The notes beneath the pieces were generated by a model that saw only the letters and a list, made by a program, of their open reading frames with translations, did no database searches and was not told where the DNA came from. The translations under genes were made by a program, and so were the position numbers. Shown here in pieces: positions 1 to 10,790 of a stretch of DNA of 64,000 nucleotides. The DNA comes from Gymnopilus junonius (Eukaryota; Basidiomycota; Agaricomycetes; Agaricales; Galerinaceae), in the NCBI GenBank assembly GCA_015501075.1, contig JADNYJ010000129.1, positions 1-64,000 on the forward strand. Direction: 5' to 3'. The stretch's first letter is position 1. The number at the start of each line of letters is the position of its first letter.

Positions 1-1454
1 TCCTTTCAGGTCTACAGGAGCTGTCATCCTTCGTATTTCTCATGGATATGAAGTAAAATCGAGATGATGATCCTTATATCGCTCTCGCCGAGGAGGCTTT
101 GGAGCAGTTTTCTCTCAGCACTACACCTGACGGTTTCGGTTTCCTCGTCAATCTCGTTCCTCCGCGTACGCTGGGATCTGACCAAAACTTCAATCATGCT
201 AACTTCCGCATTTCTCCCAGTTCGGCATGTTCCTGCTTGGATGCGTGGCGCTGACTTTAACAAGATTGCGGCAGTGGACTCAGACACTAAAGACCATAGT
301 AGAAATGCTTCATGAGTTCGTAAAAAAACAGATGGCAATACCTTCTTAGTACTTCGTTTCGGTACTTTCGTCTCATTTCCTTTTAGGAGGCTGGTACTGC
401 CGAGGTGTCTTTCACATCTCAACTACTCGAATCCCCAAATATAACACCTGAAGAAGAGGAAAATATCAAATAGTCTGCTATGTCTCTTTATGTGGCGAAG
501 CTGATACGCTAAATATCCTTATTCTATATCTCTTTCCAAATTTAGGCTCCCGAAAAGACGGTAGCAAGCACATACGCAATGCTCTTGGCTTGCGTAGTTA
601 ACCCTGAGGCGGCGCAGAAAGTTCAAGAAGAACTGGACGACATGGTTGGAAATGGTCGACTTCCTAGGTTCGCTGATCGAGAGAATCTCTTGTATACAAA
701 CGCATTCGTTCTCGAGGTCCTCCGATGGCACAGTACCGTTCCCACTGGTATTCATACACGGCATAATGTTACTATTTTCTATCTGATGTACTTACGATGC
801 AGTTATTCACGTGGTGGGAGAAGATGATATATACGATGATTACTTGATCCCCAAAGGGTCCATCGTAGCTGCTAATATTTGGTCAGTCTACCAAAGTCCT
901 CTTGCCCACAGCCATGATTTACCATACCTTTCTTGATAGGAACATGCTCCACGACGCCAAAATCTACCCAGATCCCTTTTCATACAAACCAGAGAGATTT
1001 TTGGGACCACACCCACAGCGGGATTCAAGGGATATTTGTTTTGGATTTGGACGAAGGTGCGTCTCGCCGCTGTTTTGAGTCTGAAAGCGACCTCTGAAGA
1101 AAAATACTTTAGAACATGCCCTGGTACGTACAAGTTCACAATTTCTAACCCAACGCCTCGAAGACCCCACATCCGTTTTATTTTCAGGGCGTGAACTGGC
1201 TGAAGCATCTGTGTTCATTACTGCTACCATGTCTCTGACCGTCTTTGACATAACGAAGACCGTCGTCGATGGTGTTGCCGTCGAACCAAAGATTGAACAC
1301 GCTACGGGAGCAATTAGGTGACGTTTTACGAATATTCTTTGCAACCATGAGCCATCCTCTGATACATGGCTAAAGTCACCCCAAGCCATTTGTTTGCTCT
1401 ATCAAGCCAAGGTCTCAAAAAACTGTTGATCTTATCAGTGAGGAGGCCTATTAA
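1..1454 (+). pseudogene. Cytochrome P450 pseudogene (3' part, N-terminus outside window)
   Basis: This is the C-terminal two thirds of a fungal E-class group I cytochrome P450, of the kind often annotated as an O-methylsterigmatocystin oxidoreductase-like monooxygenase. Readable blocks in order are the SHGYE region, an LACVVNPEAAQKVQEELD stretch at 579-640, the ExxR-helix region FVLEVLRWHSTVPTG, the PERF motif near 985-1000, and the haem loop FGFGRR..CPGREL spliced across introns at about 1057-1114 and 1132-1187. The haem Cys is kept. The 5' part is broken: an extra base near 58-66, a second frame break near 270-280, an in-frame TAG at 471-473 where the family has Trp, and one missing base near 493. 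Mixed lesions argue for a real pseudogene. The end is TAA 1452-1454, convergent with the PARP gene. Confidence 0.85.
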
Positions 1455-1708
1455 TTACCCGCCCGGCATCTCCAATCTAGTAGCTTATTGTTATTATGCC
1501 TTGATCCCGTCGGGTTTCCAAGTGCTTCGAATGCGAGTACTGACAATTTACGTGTCTGAGATAACACGTAAAAGTCATTTCTGCCATGTGCGAGAAGACG
1601 ATACATAGCAAGGAATTTATATTGGAGGTCAAGAAATCCATTGTTACATGTTCTCTATGTGCGTATTGATCAAAACCCGATAGCAGTACGAATGATGAAA
1701 TGAGACGA

Positions 1709-4700
1709 TTAGCGGACAAGACGTTCTAGCCCTTGAGGTACCTAACCGAACGAACAAATAAGGAGAGTTGAGACAAATTTGTAGTTGAAGAAGCTGTATC
1801 TTACCTTCCAATTGTGAGTTGCTGCCGCTCGTTTGAATCCAGCTAGAGACTCATGAACGTCATATGGTCTGGAAAAGCCATTCAGCCCACTATTAATGTC
1901 GTTTAAAACAGGAAGACGCGCCTATTCCAATCCTGTGCCAGCCGAGCTGGTCGCGGCTCAAGATTCGACAAGGCGAGTCGTATTTGCATTAAAACGGCAG
2001 ATATGCTATCAGAAGTCAGAGAAACACAAAGGATCAATGACCGTTATCTTGACCAGATTGAGATATCATACCTGTAACTGGGAAGCCAGCCTGACGAATA
2101 AGATACGTGAGAATAGTATACTAATGGAAAGTTAGTTAAAATTCACCATCGCTGGTCAACAGGTCCATACATATGGAACCACCTGGACAAGATAAATTAT
2201 GATGAGTGGAGTGGGAAAGCATCGGCAAATGGACTTGCCTCCAGTAACATGTCCACCGCCTCCTTGAATGAAGGGCAAGAAGCGCGGAGTAATGATTCTG
2301 AAGAATGGCGGCGAGTTTGGGAAAGCAGGTGGGAAACGTATTTCGAAAATGACGGAGTTGACCTTCCTGTTCAAGGGTAACGGCAAGATTTAGTAACTCA
2401 TCTAATATAACGGCATGCAACTTGCTTTTGCTTTAGATCCTTGGCTATAGGAAGCGCCGGGTCAAAAGAATGCATTTCCACGATCCACTGGTATAGATTA
2501 TCACCGATGAGCTCTGGCGGCATGTACCAGCCCAGGTCCTTTAGACTTGGCGCTATCTCTTGTTCCTTCAGCATCGATTTAAGCTCACGCTGAATCGCCA
2601 TACTGGCTCCAGGAGACGACTCGAAAGGAGGAAGATATAGATTCTCCAATGTCTTCGAGACATAGTCAGAATTGTGCTTCCAGTCGTCTTTTGGCCGTTT
2701 GACAGGAGCAACGGCTTTTCCCTTCGACGATGAGCTGGATGGGATACGATAGTCATCTTCGTCATCGAGGTCATGATGATGCTGTGACTGTGAATCCTTC
2801 GATGGCTTAGACGGGTTCAGTTGGAAGATCGCCAGGTCTTCTTCATCAGGTTCCTCATGCACGTAATCAGCCTGGCGCTCAGCAAGAAGCGTCTCGACCT
2901 TGAAAGCGGGATCTGGGATTTCAATGACCTTTCCGTGTACCGATGTTTTATGATTAGGGTCAAGTTTGACGTAAGGAATGGTGGAACCTTTCTTTCCTTT
3001 GCCTTTGCTTTCGATTGCTTTAGGCGGGTCCATTTCAGTAATTCCTTTGACTAGGAGATATCGGCTGAATTAGAGTTATCAGCGAGATACATTGGCTAAA
3101 TGTTAGTTTGAGACTGACCACATAATCCAGTGCGTATCCTTGACGACGTAATGAGGGTTTGTACTGACGAACTTGGAAGGAAGGTTGACAACTTCCGCGA
3201 CTGCAACGCAATTGGTTGGGCCAGATTGACTCTTCTGCCAGTGAGATCGGCCAGCAATGGCGTAGGACCCATAGAAGTACTCGCTTCTCTGGCTAGGTAA
3301 ACGCCTGATTTAGAGTTATAAGAAATGAAATCAAGTTAGTCATCAGTTATGGCGCACCGTCTCCGTATGCCCTTCCATGGGCGACAGTCTTGAACCACAA
3401 CCCATGGCGAACGATCTGTAAAATGTGTAAAGGAGGCAGGAATACATAAATCTATTCAGCGTACAGAATGCCAATTCTTCAGCGGGGAACCGTGGAATGC
3501 CTGAAAAAGCTCTGTCAATAGGTCAAGAGAGTCAAAATAAATTCGGCGCACATAGATCACAGGATATTTCTTCGCATCAGAATTCTCCTTCGTGGCAAGG
3601 TTTATGGCTTCTTTAAACTTGGCTTCTGCATCAGGTGAACCGACTGTCATTCTGAACTGTCGCCAACTTGGGTCTGTGGGAAATTAGAAATCAGACTTGG
3701 AAAGGATGCGTGATATACAAAAATGAAAATCACCCAGATTCTTAATACGCTCCTCTCCCGACTCAATAACTTCGATGTGAGCAGTACAAGAACCAACGAT
3801 CCTGCAAGACAGCTTAAGGTACAGGTAAAAAGTACGCATCAAAAGGTCTTACCACCGGAGGGTTGACCATGCCGCTGGCAAGACATTTGGGTCGATGTCC
3901 TTTAATTTCGGCTTAGATTTCCCAGCCTTTACCTTCCGCTGAAGATGCTTCTTCATCTCGTCAATCTGATAAGAAATTAAAATAATTCAGGTATAAAAGG
4001 TGTAGATATCGTTACCGAAGGCAGAGTGTTGATAAGTTTTGCGATAGTGTGCCGCATCTGTAACATTATGCATCAGTACAAAAAAAAGTCTTAACATAGC
4101 AGATGCGGACCTGCCCCACAGATAAATCATCAAAATCACATAAACCATCTGGGCCGGGAACAAGCGTCTTAAGAGTCTCCGGAACTTCTGGTGCTGGATT
4201 GGGGGCGTAATAACCTTGGTTCTGAGCAAGAATGGACCCAGTTGGTAATGGCACGCGAAGAGCAAGACCAATGGGAAGAGGATCTTCCATGGACCCTTCT
4301 GAGGCTGAGACGTAGGCCAGAGAAACCAACAGATCAACCGTTTGCGAATTGTGCACAATTTCGTACTGAGATTGTAACCAGCTCAAAAATTGTCCAGAGA
4401 AGTAAGAAAAAGATGTACATACTTCAAGGGATGGGCCTCGGTTGAGGAGATAGTATTGATACGAGCAAAGTTTGTTGTCACAGACGTAGGGCTTGAGAGC
4501 CTCGTAGTCGAAGTGGAGCTTATTATGGCAGACGATGCAAAATCTGGTACATAGCTGCAAACGAAGAGTGAATACAGACCGCCTCAAATAGATTAATGAC
4601 ACTCACAGCAAGACGCCGGATGAGATAGCAAAACGCAGTGAGAGGTAAATTGAATTGGTCCTTAGGACCAAGACCCATAAGTGGGTCATGCGGAAGGCTA

Positions 4701-6409
4701 GTGGTGCGTGCGAGCTCTCTTTCGTCAATGTCAGCTTTACGAATTTCCTGGTAAGAATAGCACATCAGCGCCATTTTGAGAACAAGATGAAAGCAAGGCA
4801 CATTTCCTTTCAAAGCAAGAACAGTTTCAGGCGTTTGTTGAGATTTCTCTACTTCGGAGTTGAGAAGCTCTGCCCCAGCCCATCCAAGGCCGAAAAATCT
4901 TCTAAGCTGTACGATCTTCAAGAAAGATTGATCCATCAGTGATTCGAGAGAGTTGCTCAAACTAAACCGATCAAATCGGCCTGGATCAACGACCTCTTCC
5001 TCCTCAACGACTTCAGGCTCCTGCATTGGTTCATCCTCGTCCCAATCAGCATCAAATTCATACTGTTTAGCTTTCTGCGCCGCGATCTCAGCCTGAATGC
5101 GTAATTCATCTTCGGCATCTTGCAGAATCAGGCCGTGTTTCCGAACGACCTCCTGAACTTGCTGATTCCCTGGTTTGTACTTCTCGCTAAGACCAACTTT
5201 GAAAGAGAGAGAGACTCCAAGGCGTTGAGCAGCTGAACTATAGGAGACATCCTGTTCCAAAACGGGATATAAACCATGAAACCCAGAGATGAGGAGAGTG
5301 AGGTGCTGTGAACAAGAGAGAAGACGGCGGTCCCACGCCATTAAAGCTCGGGGCGGAATTGAATTCGCCAGAGTGATAACTGGAAGAGACACTGAAACAA
5401 CAAAGTCATTACCTCCAAGGCGAACGAACCCGGGACGGTATTCAGTTGCAACAATGTCGACGAAATTCCTGACATAATAAATAAAGGTCATTAGCTTCGA
5501 AGATAGCAGAAAAGAGAAAAAAAGATTTCACTCTTGCAGTTTGGACATGATCGAATCGGGTTCGGCGGGCGCAGCAGCAATATCATCGTAGTCGTCAAAG
5601 GCATCATAATCCTCGGCACCACTGTCTTCTTCCTCACTCTCGGCCTCGTGTTGCCTCGAGGCTACTTTCTGCGCTGCGGAACCGATGACTCGACCGATGG
5701 ATGCCATCAACTCCATAACCGTTTCGCCTAATGACCTGGGGGGTTCCTCAGCAATCTCGTCCACGATCCTTTGCAATTTGGCAGATAGATCCCCATCAGG
5801 AGAGTAACAGAATACAGAATGACTTGAAGGATATTCAGAGGTATCTGTTTGGGGGTAAATTATGAAACGAGTCAATGCCATAGAGCGAGCCTTGACTCAC
5901 CAGAAATCAAGAGATTGGCTGAGAGCACATGTTCTCCCGACGGATTCTTTTCAACCACCACTTCGACCGATCCCTCATCGTCACCAGCTCTGATCTCTGA
6001 CGGAGTTCCGCATGAGCTCTCCATCATTCAACGTGAGCGGAACATGGACTTACTCTTCAGCCTCAAGCCACTACAGACGAGACCAGCGTCACAAGCTGCT
6101 TGGATATCAAGAAGATCCGCATTGAATCGCCTCCTTCCCCTCAAATTTCCGTTTTTGTTCGGATTGTAAGAAGACACATCGACCATCTGAACATCTTCAT
6201 CGATGGTGTTCTGGCGTTGATCTTGCAAGGAAGAAGCGAGTTTTTTGGATCTCGTTAGCATCATGGGAGACATGGGTTGAACTTGGATACGAATAAGACC
6301 CCCGAAACATACCAGTGCTCATCTTCTGCCGTTTCAAGGCAGGTTTTTCCTGACTTTGTGACTCTGAATCGGAAAAGGCGACTGTGTTCGGTCTTCCTGC
6401 ACGAGACAT
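1709..6409 (-). CDS. PARP6/8-like ADP-ribosyltransferase fused to a ubiquitin-conjugating (UBC) domain
   Basis: A multi-exon gene. It starts at ATG 6409 (MSRAGRPNTVAF) and ends at TAA 1709-1711. Domains in order: an acidic N-terminal region; a UBE2Q/RWD-like N-terminal segment; a Cys-rich patch with CTRFCIVCHNKLHFD and CDNKLC as in PARP6/PARP8; a PARP catalytic core with FHGSPLKNWHS, HGRAYGDGVY and RYLLVKG; a disordered linker; then a UBE2Q-type UBC domain with GGGGHVTGGG and active-site Cys in SICMDLL, finishing with FKRAAATHNWK and VPQGLERLVR. The Glu of poly-ADP-ribosylating PARPs is not evident, so a mono-ART activity is inferred. One base appears missing near 3264-3268 just after GVYLAREASTSMG. 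The product should ADP-ribosylate proteins and may conjugate ubiquitin. The UBC part looks truncated unless the last introns are spliced. Confidence 0.85.
2183..2238 (-). other. GC-AG intron inside the UBC active-site region
   Basis: On the minus strand the exon ends ..CAT GTT ACT GGA G, followed by donor GCAAGT and acceptor TTGTCCAG. Removing these 56 nt joins GGHVTGG to GSICMDLL exactly in phase and gives the conserved UBE2Q-type active site. No GT donor nearby preserves frame. Two more junctions of the same gene (linker to KVNSV near 2410, and WNR to PYDVHE near 1900) also fit GC donors, but GT alternatives exist for them. Confidence 0.7.
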
Positions 6410-7095
6410 TGTGAAACGATCCAGATGTTCACGATAGTGTCGAGAGTGCTTTGAAGGTCAATTTTCGCGTTTTCACGTGCAATAAGATGTTTCTAAGGGT
6501 GAAAGCGCCCAAAGCCACTTGGGATCATAAACAATGGGCGACAGTCACGTCGACGTGAAAGTCAAGCAGCCGCGTGGCAGTGCACTAATTGCACCGGTCC
6601 GGCTCCATCCGAAGTGAAGTCTCATTTTCTGAGTCGTTTTGATTCGTTTTGACTCCTTTTGACATTGATATCAAACTATTTCAAGTGTAAGAAAAGGAGA
6701 ACAAGCCACTACAAGGTGCGGTCGTGGGTACAGTAAAGGAATCAGCCATATACAATATTACAAGTGCCTGAAGGATAAGACTATCAATCTAACTGGGATC
6801 AATCTAGGACTCGGCAATCTTCACCTACATCTGCCAGGTTAGCTTATTCAGATACTTGTGTGAATTCTGCAACGAATATTATTGAGCATTGCGGATAGAT
6901 TACGATTACAGTTACGTGTTATACTGATTTAATGTCCATGAGTCCATTCCCATCTACGCTACCACTAGTATTAAAACTGCACGGAAGAATGAAAATGTTA
7001 AGTTAAAGTGTCCGTTGTTATATAATAATACATAGAAAGATAAGCCGTCAAACTGCTATGATACATCTGAGGCCCGAGTCCAAATCGCTGTCGAG
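6410..7095. other. Intergenic, PARP-UBC promoter side and 3' flank of the small gene
   Basis: No gene is supported here. The stretch holds the upstream region of the minus-strand PARP-UBC gene and the 3' flank of the minus-strand gene starting at 7667. A run of repeated TTTTGA(C/T)TC-like words lies at about 6620-6660. No clear TATA box was found. Confidence 0.5.
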
Positions 7096-7667
7096 TCAAA
7101 GTCGATTACGACAGCAGTCGACTGCCACACAGACAGCGTCCTCGTATGTCGAGTAATAGTCAACTACCTCGTGTATGGGATGGGAGAAGTTGCCCTGCAA
7201 CACGAGATCGGGACTGCAAAACTCCCAGAAATTAGCTTGGTGAATGGGTTACACGGGAACATGGGACTCACATAAATAGATAATCAATACCGTCGCGTTT
7301 GAGCATGAGGATTGCTGTGAGAACTAGAATTCGGGTAAGTTTTGTTGCTGCTCTTCGATTTCGACTGAGACCCAGATGACCTGCTACTAGGAGAGTTCCT
7401 CTGCACGAATAGAAAAGGCACCTGTCAGCCGATGATGACATAGTCAGACTAAATTTAACACACCATGATATTGGCCAGCTCCGCTGGAAGGTTCGGATGG
7501 TTTCTTGTCATTGCTTCTAAACAGAGGCGGACGGCTTCAGGACCAACAGCTTCTTCGAGAGTTGCTGGTGGGGAGCCATGAGGTGGATTGGATATAGAAT
7601 ATGGCAAAAGCTCATAGAGCGACAGAAGCGCCATTAAGCGTAAACGCAAATCTTGCTGGTTGCTCAT
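7096..7667 (-). CDS. Small hypothetical protein, three exons
   Basis: I do not recognise this protein. ATG 7667 opens a clean 70-codon exon (MSNQQDLRLRLMALLSLYEL..). Splicing at GT near 7458, and again across an intron near 7220-7275 (donor GTGAGT, acceptor TTTTGCAG), joins it to a basic block (HLGLSRNRRAATKLTRIL), then KRDGIDYLF, then an acidic tail with HEVVDYYSTYEDAV and a Cys pair, ending at TGA 7096-7098. The two downstream exons keep one frame across the splice sites, which supports coding. The first junction (donor GTGTTA, exon resuming GTLLVAG) is the least certain. No signal peptide or membrane helix is seen. The upstream ORF at 7664-7870 overlaps its start and looks non-coding. Confidence 0.5.
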
Positions 7668-10600
7668 AGTCGATTATTATTATAGAGGAGTAATTCGATG
7701 TTGTCGAAGTCTGAACTCAGGCAGGAAGGAATGGGAGAATGGGAATCCCTTAGTGAGTCAAACAGCATTTTATAGTCCAGTAAACCAGGATGCCCAGCCT
7801 CGCTAGTCTCCGACGTATCAGTGGATCGACGGCCAGATTCAGGACGCCTGAGAACGAATATAGCAGCCACTCAGAATGGTCACCATGATTCCCCTACCAC
7901 TGCCTGGCTCTGACGTTTCTCAAGCTTTCTAATTAGTCCTAAGGGGCATGTCGACAAAACGGGTATCCGTCAATAAGCTCGGACTGTGATCCGTTGCTTT
8001 CCCCGAGTCAACCAACGGTCAATTGTAGGACTTGGAAAAAGTTTCGATGAATTCGAGCCCAGAGAAGCACTGATGGGCTGCATTCCGACCGGAGAAGACA
8101 ATGTTGCGTGGGTGGCGGGCAAAGGAGACTATTAGTGTACAAGAGTACTTGGCGTAGCCAACACCAACGACTGACGGAATAAAACAGTAGAGAACGTAGT
8201 TGAGTTGACTGAGCTTCAGATACCGATCTTCGCCTATTTGTTTGATTCGACCTGATCGTCATCTCTGAGTGCGCCAGTGGCGGCTGGTTACGGCACCGAA
8301 TGTATCGGCAATCGGAGACGATAGATGTAAAGCACCCATTGGAGAAAGCCGATGACTTGCGCAATAAAGACTTCCGGGATACCATCAGTCCCGCACTTCG
8401 CACCTCAGAGATATGTAGGTAGTTTCGGCAAGTCGACAACGAAGGCCCGTCCGCTGCAACCGTGGGGAATAAAGAACCCGCATGATAAAACAAGGTTTGC
8501 ACACCATACGCAACTGGAGACTGCGCCGCCTTTCATGGGTTGCGCACTCAGCAGCGGTAAGCGCTTGACCACGCGAGGTGAAATGCAAATTATGGGTGGC
8601 CATTTGTTACCCGCAGTACAGTACCGGGAAGTAACATTTCTCGCACCAAGGCCTGTCAAAAGTGAAGCGCGTGGAACAATGGATGGAGTAGCTTTGCCGG
8701 AAACTAGTCGTTGTACCGCCTTATTAATGTGTTACACATTACTTTGGCATCAGTTCAACACTGATTCGGATTACGTCTCGGAAAGCCAAGGAAATTTTCT
8801 ATCATTTTTTGACAATCATCCAAAGTAAACTTTGAAGATGACTCACGATGACTCACCGAGACGCTAATGATTATAACCAATGCTCTGGTCAAAGTTTGAT
8901 AACGACCAGAACGTAGTACTCCATAGGACTCGATTCGTTTCCGCACTTCAAAGAATGGATATCATCGGGACTCGGAATGAAATAGACGTACTACCCCCGA
9001 ATGAACTCTCGGATCACAACTGTCACGAACAGGACGGCCGAAGTCTTCAACTTTCAAGTCAGTGTCTGCTAAAACTGTGACACAACCAACTTACCTGGTT
9101 TCGGTACGACCACGACATTCCGATCCGAGGAATTAAAACAGCGCAGAGTGCCTGAGAAATGGTCTTGACAGTGAGTTAAACAGGTGCTTGTTCGGAATGC
9201 TCGATGGCATATGTATCGATTTTTAACTTGAAATATTGACTCTCGAGAGGCCCTGAATGGAAGGAAGAAACTTTGAATATACATGGACTTAAAGACACCA
9301 GCTACGCAGTCGGTTTGAGCTGAGAATGTGAATATGAAGCAGTGCCACGGTGAAAGAAGGTTGACGTTGAAACGTTGAAGGAAAAGTTCAAGGCTTGGAG
9401 AACCCGTACAGAAAATGTCAAGCGTGAGACTTGTCCACGGCCGACAGAGCCGAACGGAGTTTGCGCCCGCATGAATACATGACGTTTGATGCCTAATTTA
9501 GAATCGTCTCTTGATCGTCTCACAGCATCTCCTCCTCCCTGGTGGACCAGAGGAATAACGAGCTACAATTAACATTCTAGCATTTTTCGCCACAACTTGC
9601 GCTTTCTACCATACAAGTTTAAACGTTTATTATTAGAACCAGTTTCGTATTTTCAAATTTCTACGTTGACTTCGGCTTCGGAACATCCATTGACGGAAGA
9701 AACAATTTTTTTGCCTCCGATCTCAGCCTCCGAGTGGTTTGTTGGCACCTGCCAGATGAGATTTCGATATTAAAGTACATCCCTTCCTGACCGGCTCGAA
9801 GCGCCATCCATATCTCAAAAAGAAGACCCATCGGCGGCTTGACTGTGTCTCTGCATTCTCTGACTTTTTTTCACTGGGAGACTCAATCTGCCAACCTAGC
9901 AATCCAATTTTCGAATGAAAAGCATATTCTTGGAGCAAAACTTCTAACTATCCTAGCCTGGATAATTAAATTCAGTTGTCAAGAAATGAGCAGTTGCAGA
10001 CGCAAATCGTCCCTGTAGTATCCGAGTCCGCCATTGAAACCGGCCGCATAAAGCAAAGCAAAGTTCTGTGTGTAAACGGGTGAATACTGCATTTACGTTT
10101 GCACTACAAATCCCTTCTTTTACTATCAGTAAAACTTCAAACTGTACGCTGCATATTAGTGGTGAGCTATTTGTACCCTTTACTTACTTACCCTGTACAG
10201 AGTAGTACTATTACACAGCCTGTCAAGTGCTTCTGTTCGACTATGCCAGAATTGCCTTTTGTGCTCTGAGTGGCATGGTCGTTACATGTTCTACGTGGAA
10301 GGCCTTGGTCTAGCATACTAGTGAAATAAGCCTTGATATAATTATCGGTGCCATTACTAAATATGCTGGGAGTTGCTGGCTAGTTAACCGCATGAATTCA
10401 GGCCTCTGGAGCATAACTGTCAACCTGGGCGGGCGTTATTTCGCAGGTCCCGAATACGTATTCGGCAATCTAAGTACGCTTACACTGCAGTTGATCAATA
10501 TACAGATCACAGATCTGATTCATAGTTGGAATATTTCCGAATGGGTGTGCCAAAACTCCGCGGCCATGATTTAAACCAGGCCCCAGGGCAAAATGTGATA

Positions 10601-10790
10601 ACGTCTCTTTCTTGTCGACTCGACAGATTTTGACAGTTCTTCAATTTTATCTGTTCGAACTTTCCATTTCCCTTTGTCTTCTATCTGTCGTTCTTTCCTT
10701 GTCAAGTCTTCCACAAAGATGAGACTTCTGATCAATTGCGTGGTCGAAGTGAATTGATTTGTATCACTGGCAGGAAGTGTATCGTTAGCA
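7668..10790. other. Gene-poor interval
   Basis: About 3.1 kb without a supportable gene. ORFs of up to 164 codons exist on both strands around 8008-8830, but none shows a known domain, conserved introns or codon regularity, and they overlap each other antisense. No terminal repeats or transposase motifs were seen. The right edge is probably 3' UTR of the PLC-like gene. Confidence 0.5.

Noticed and set aside
2136..2420. UBC domain ending at TSDGEF as a truncated protein
   Set aside because: The TAA lies inside an intron (GTGAAT..GTCAG). Splicing continues to WLPSYSISAVL and the normal C-terminus ending at 1709.
7664..7870. ORF overlapping the start of the small gene at 7667
   Set aside because: Its stop overlaps the ATG of the better-supported frame and its content is random-looking; probably leader sequence.
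8008..8828. Overlapping ORFs of 72-164 codons on both strands
   Set aside because: They are antisense to one another, lack motifs and intron structure, and many need non-ATG starts.
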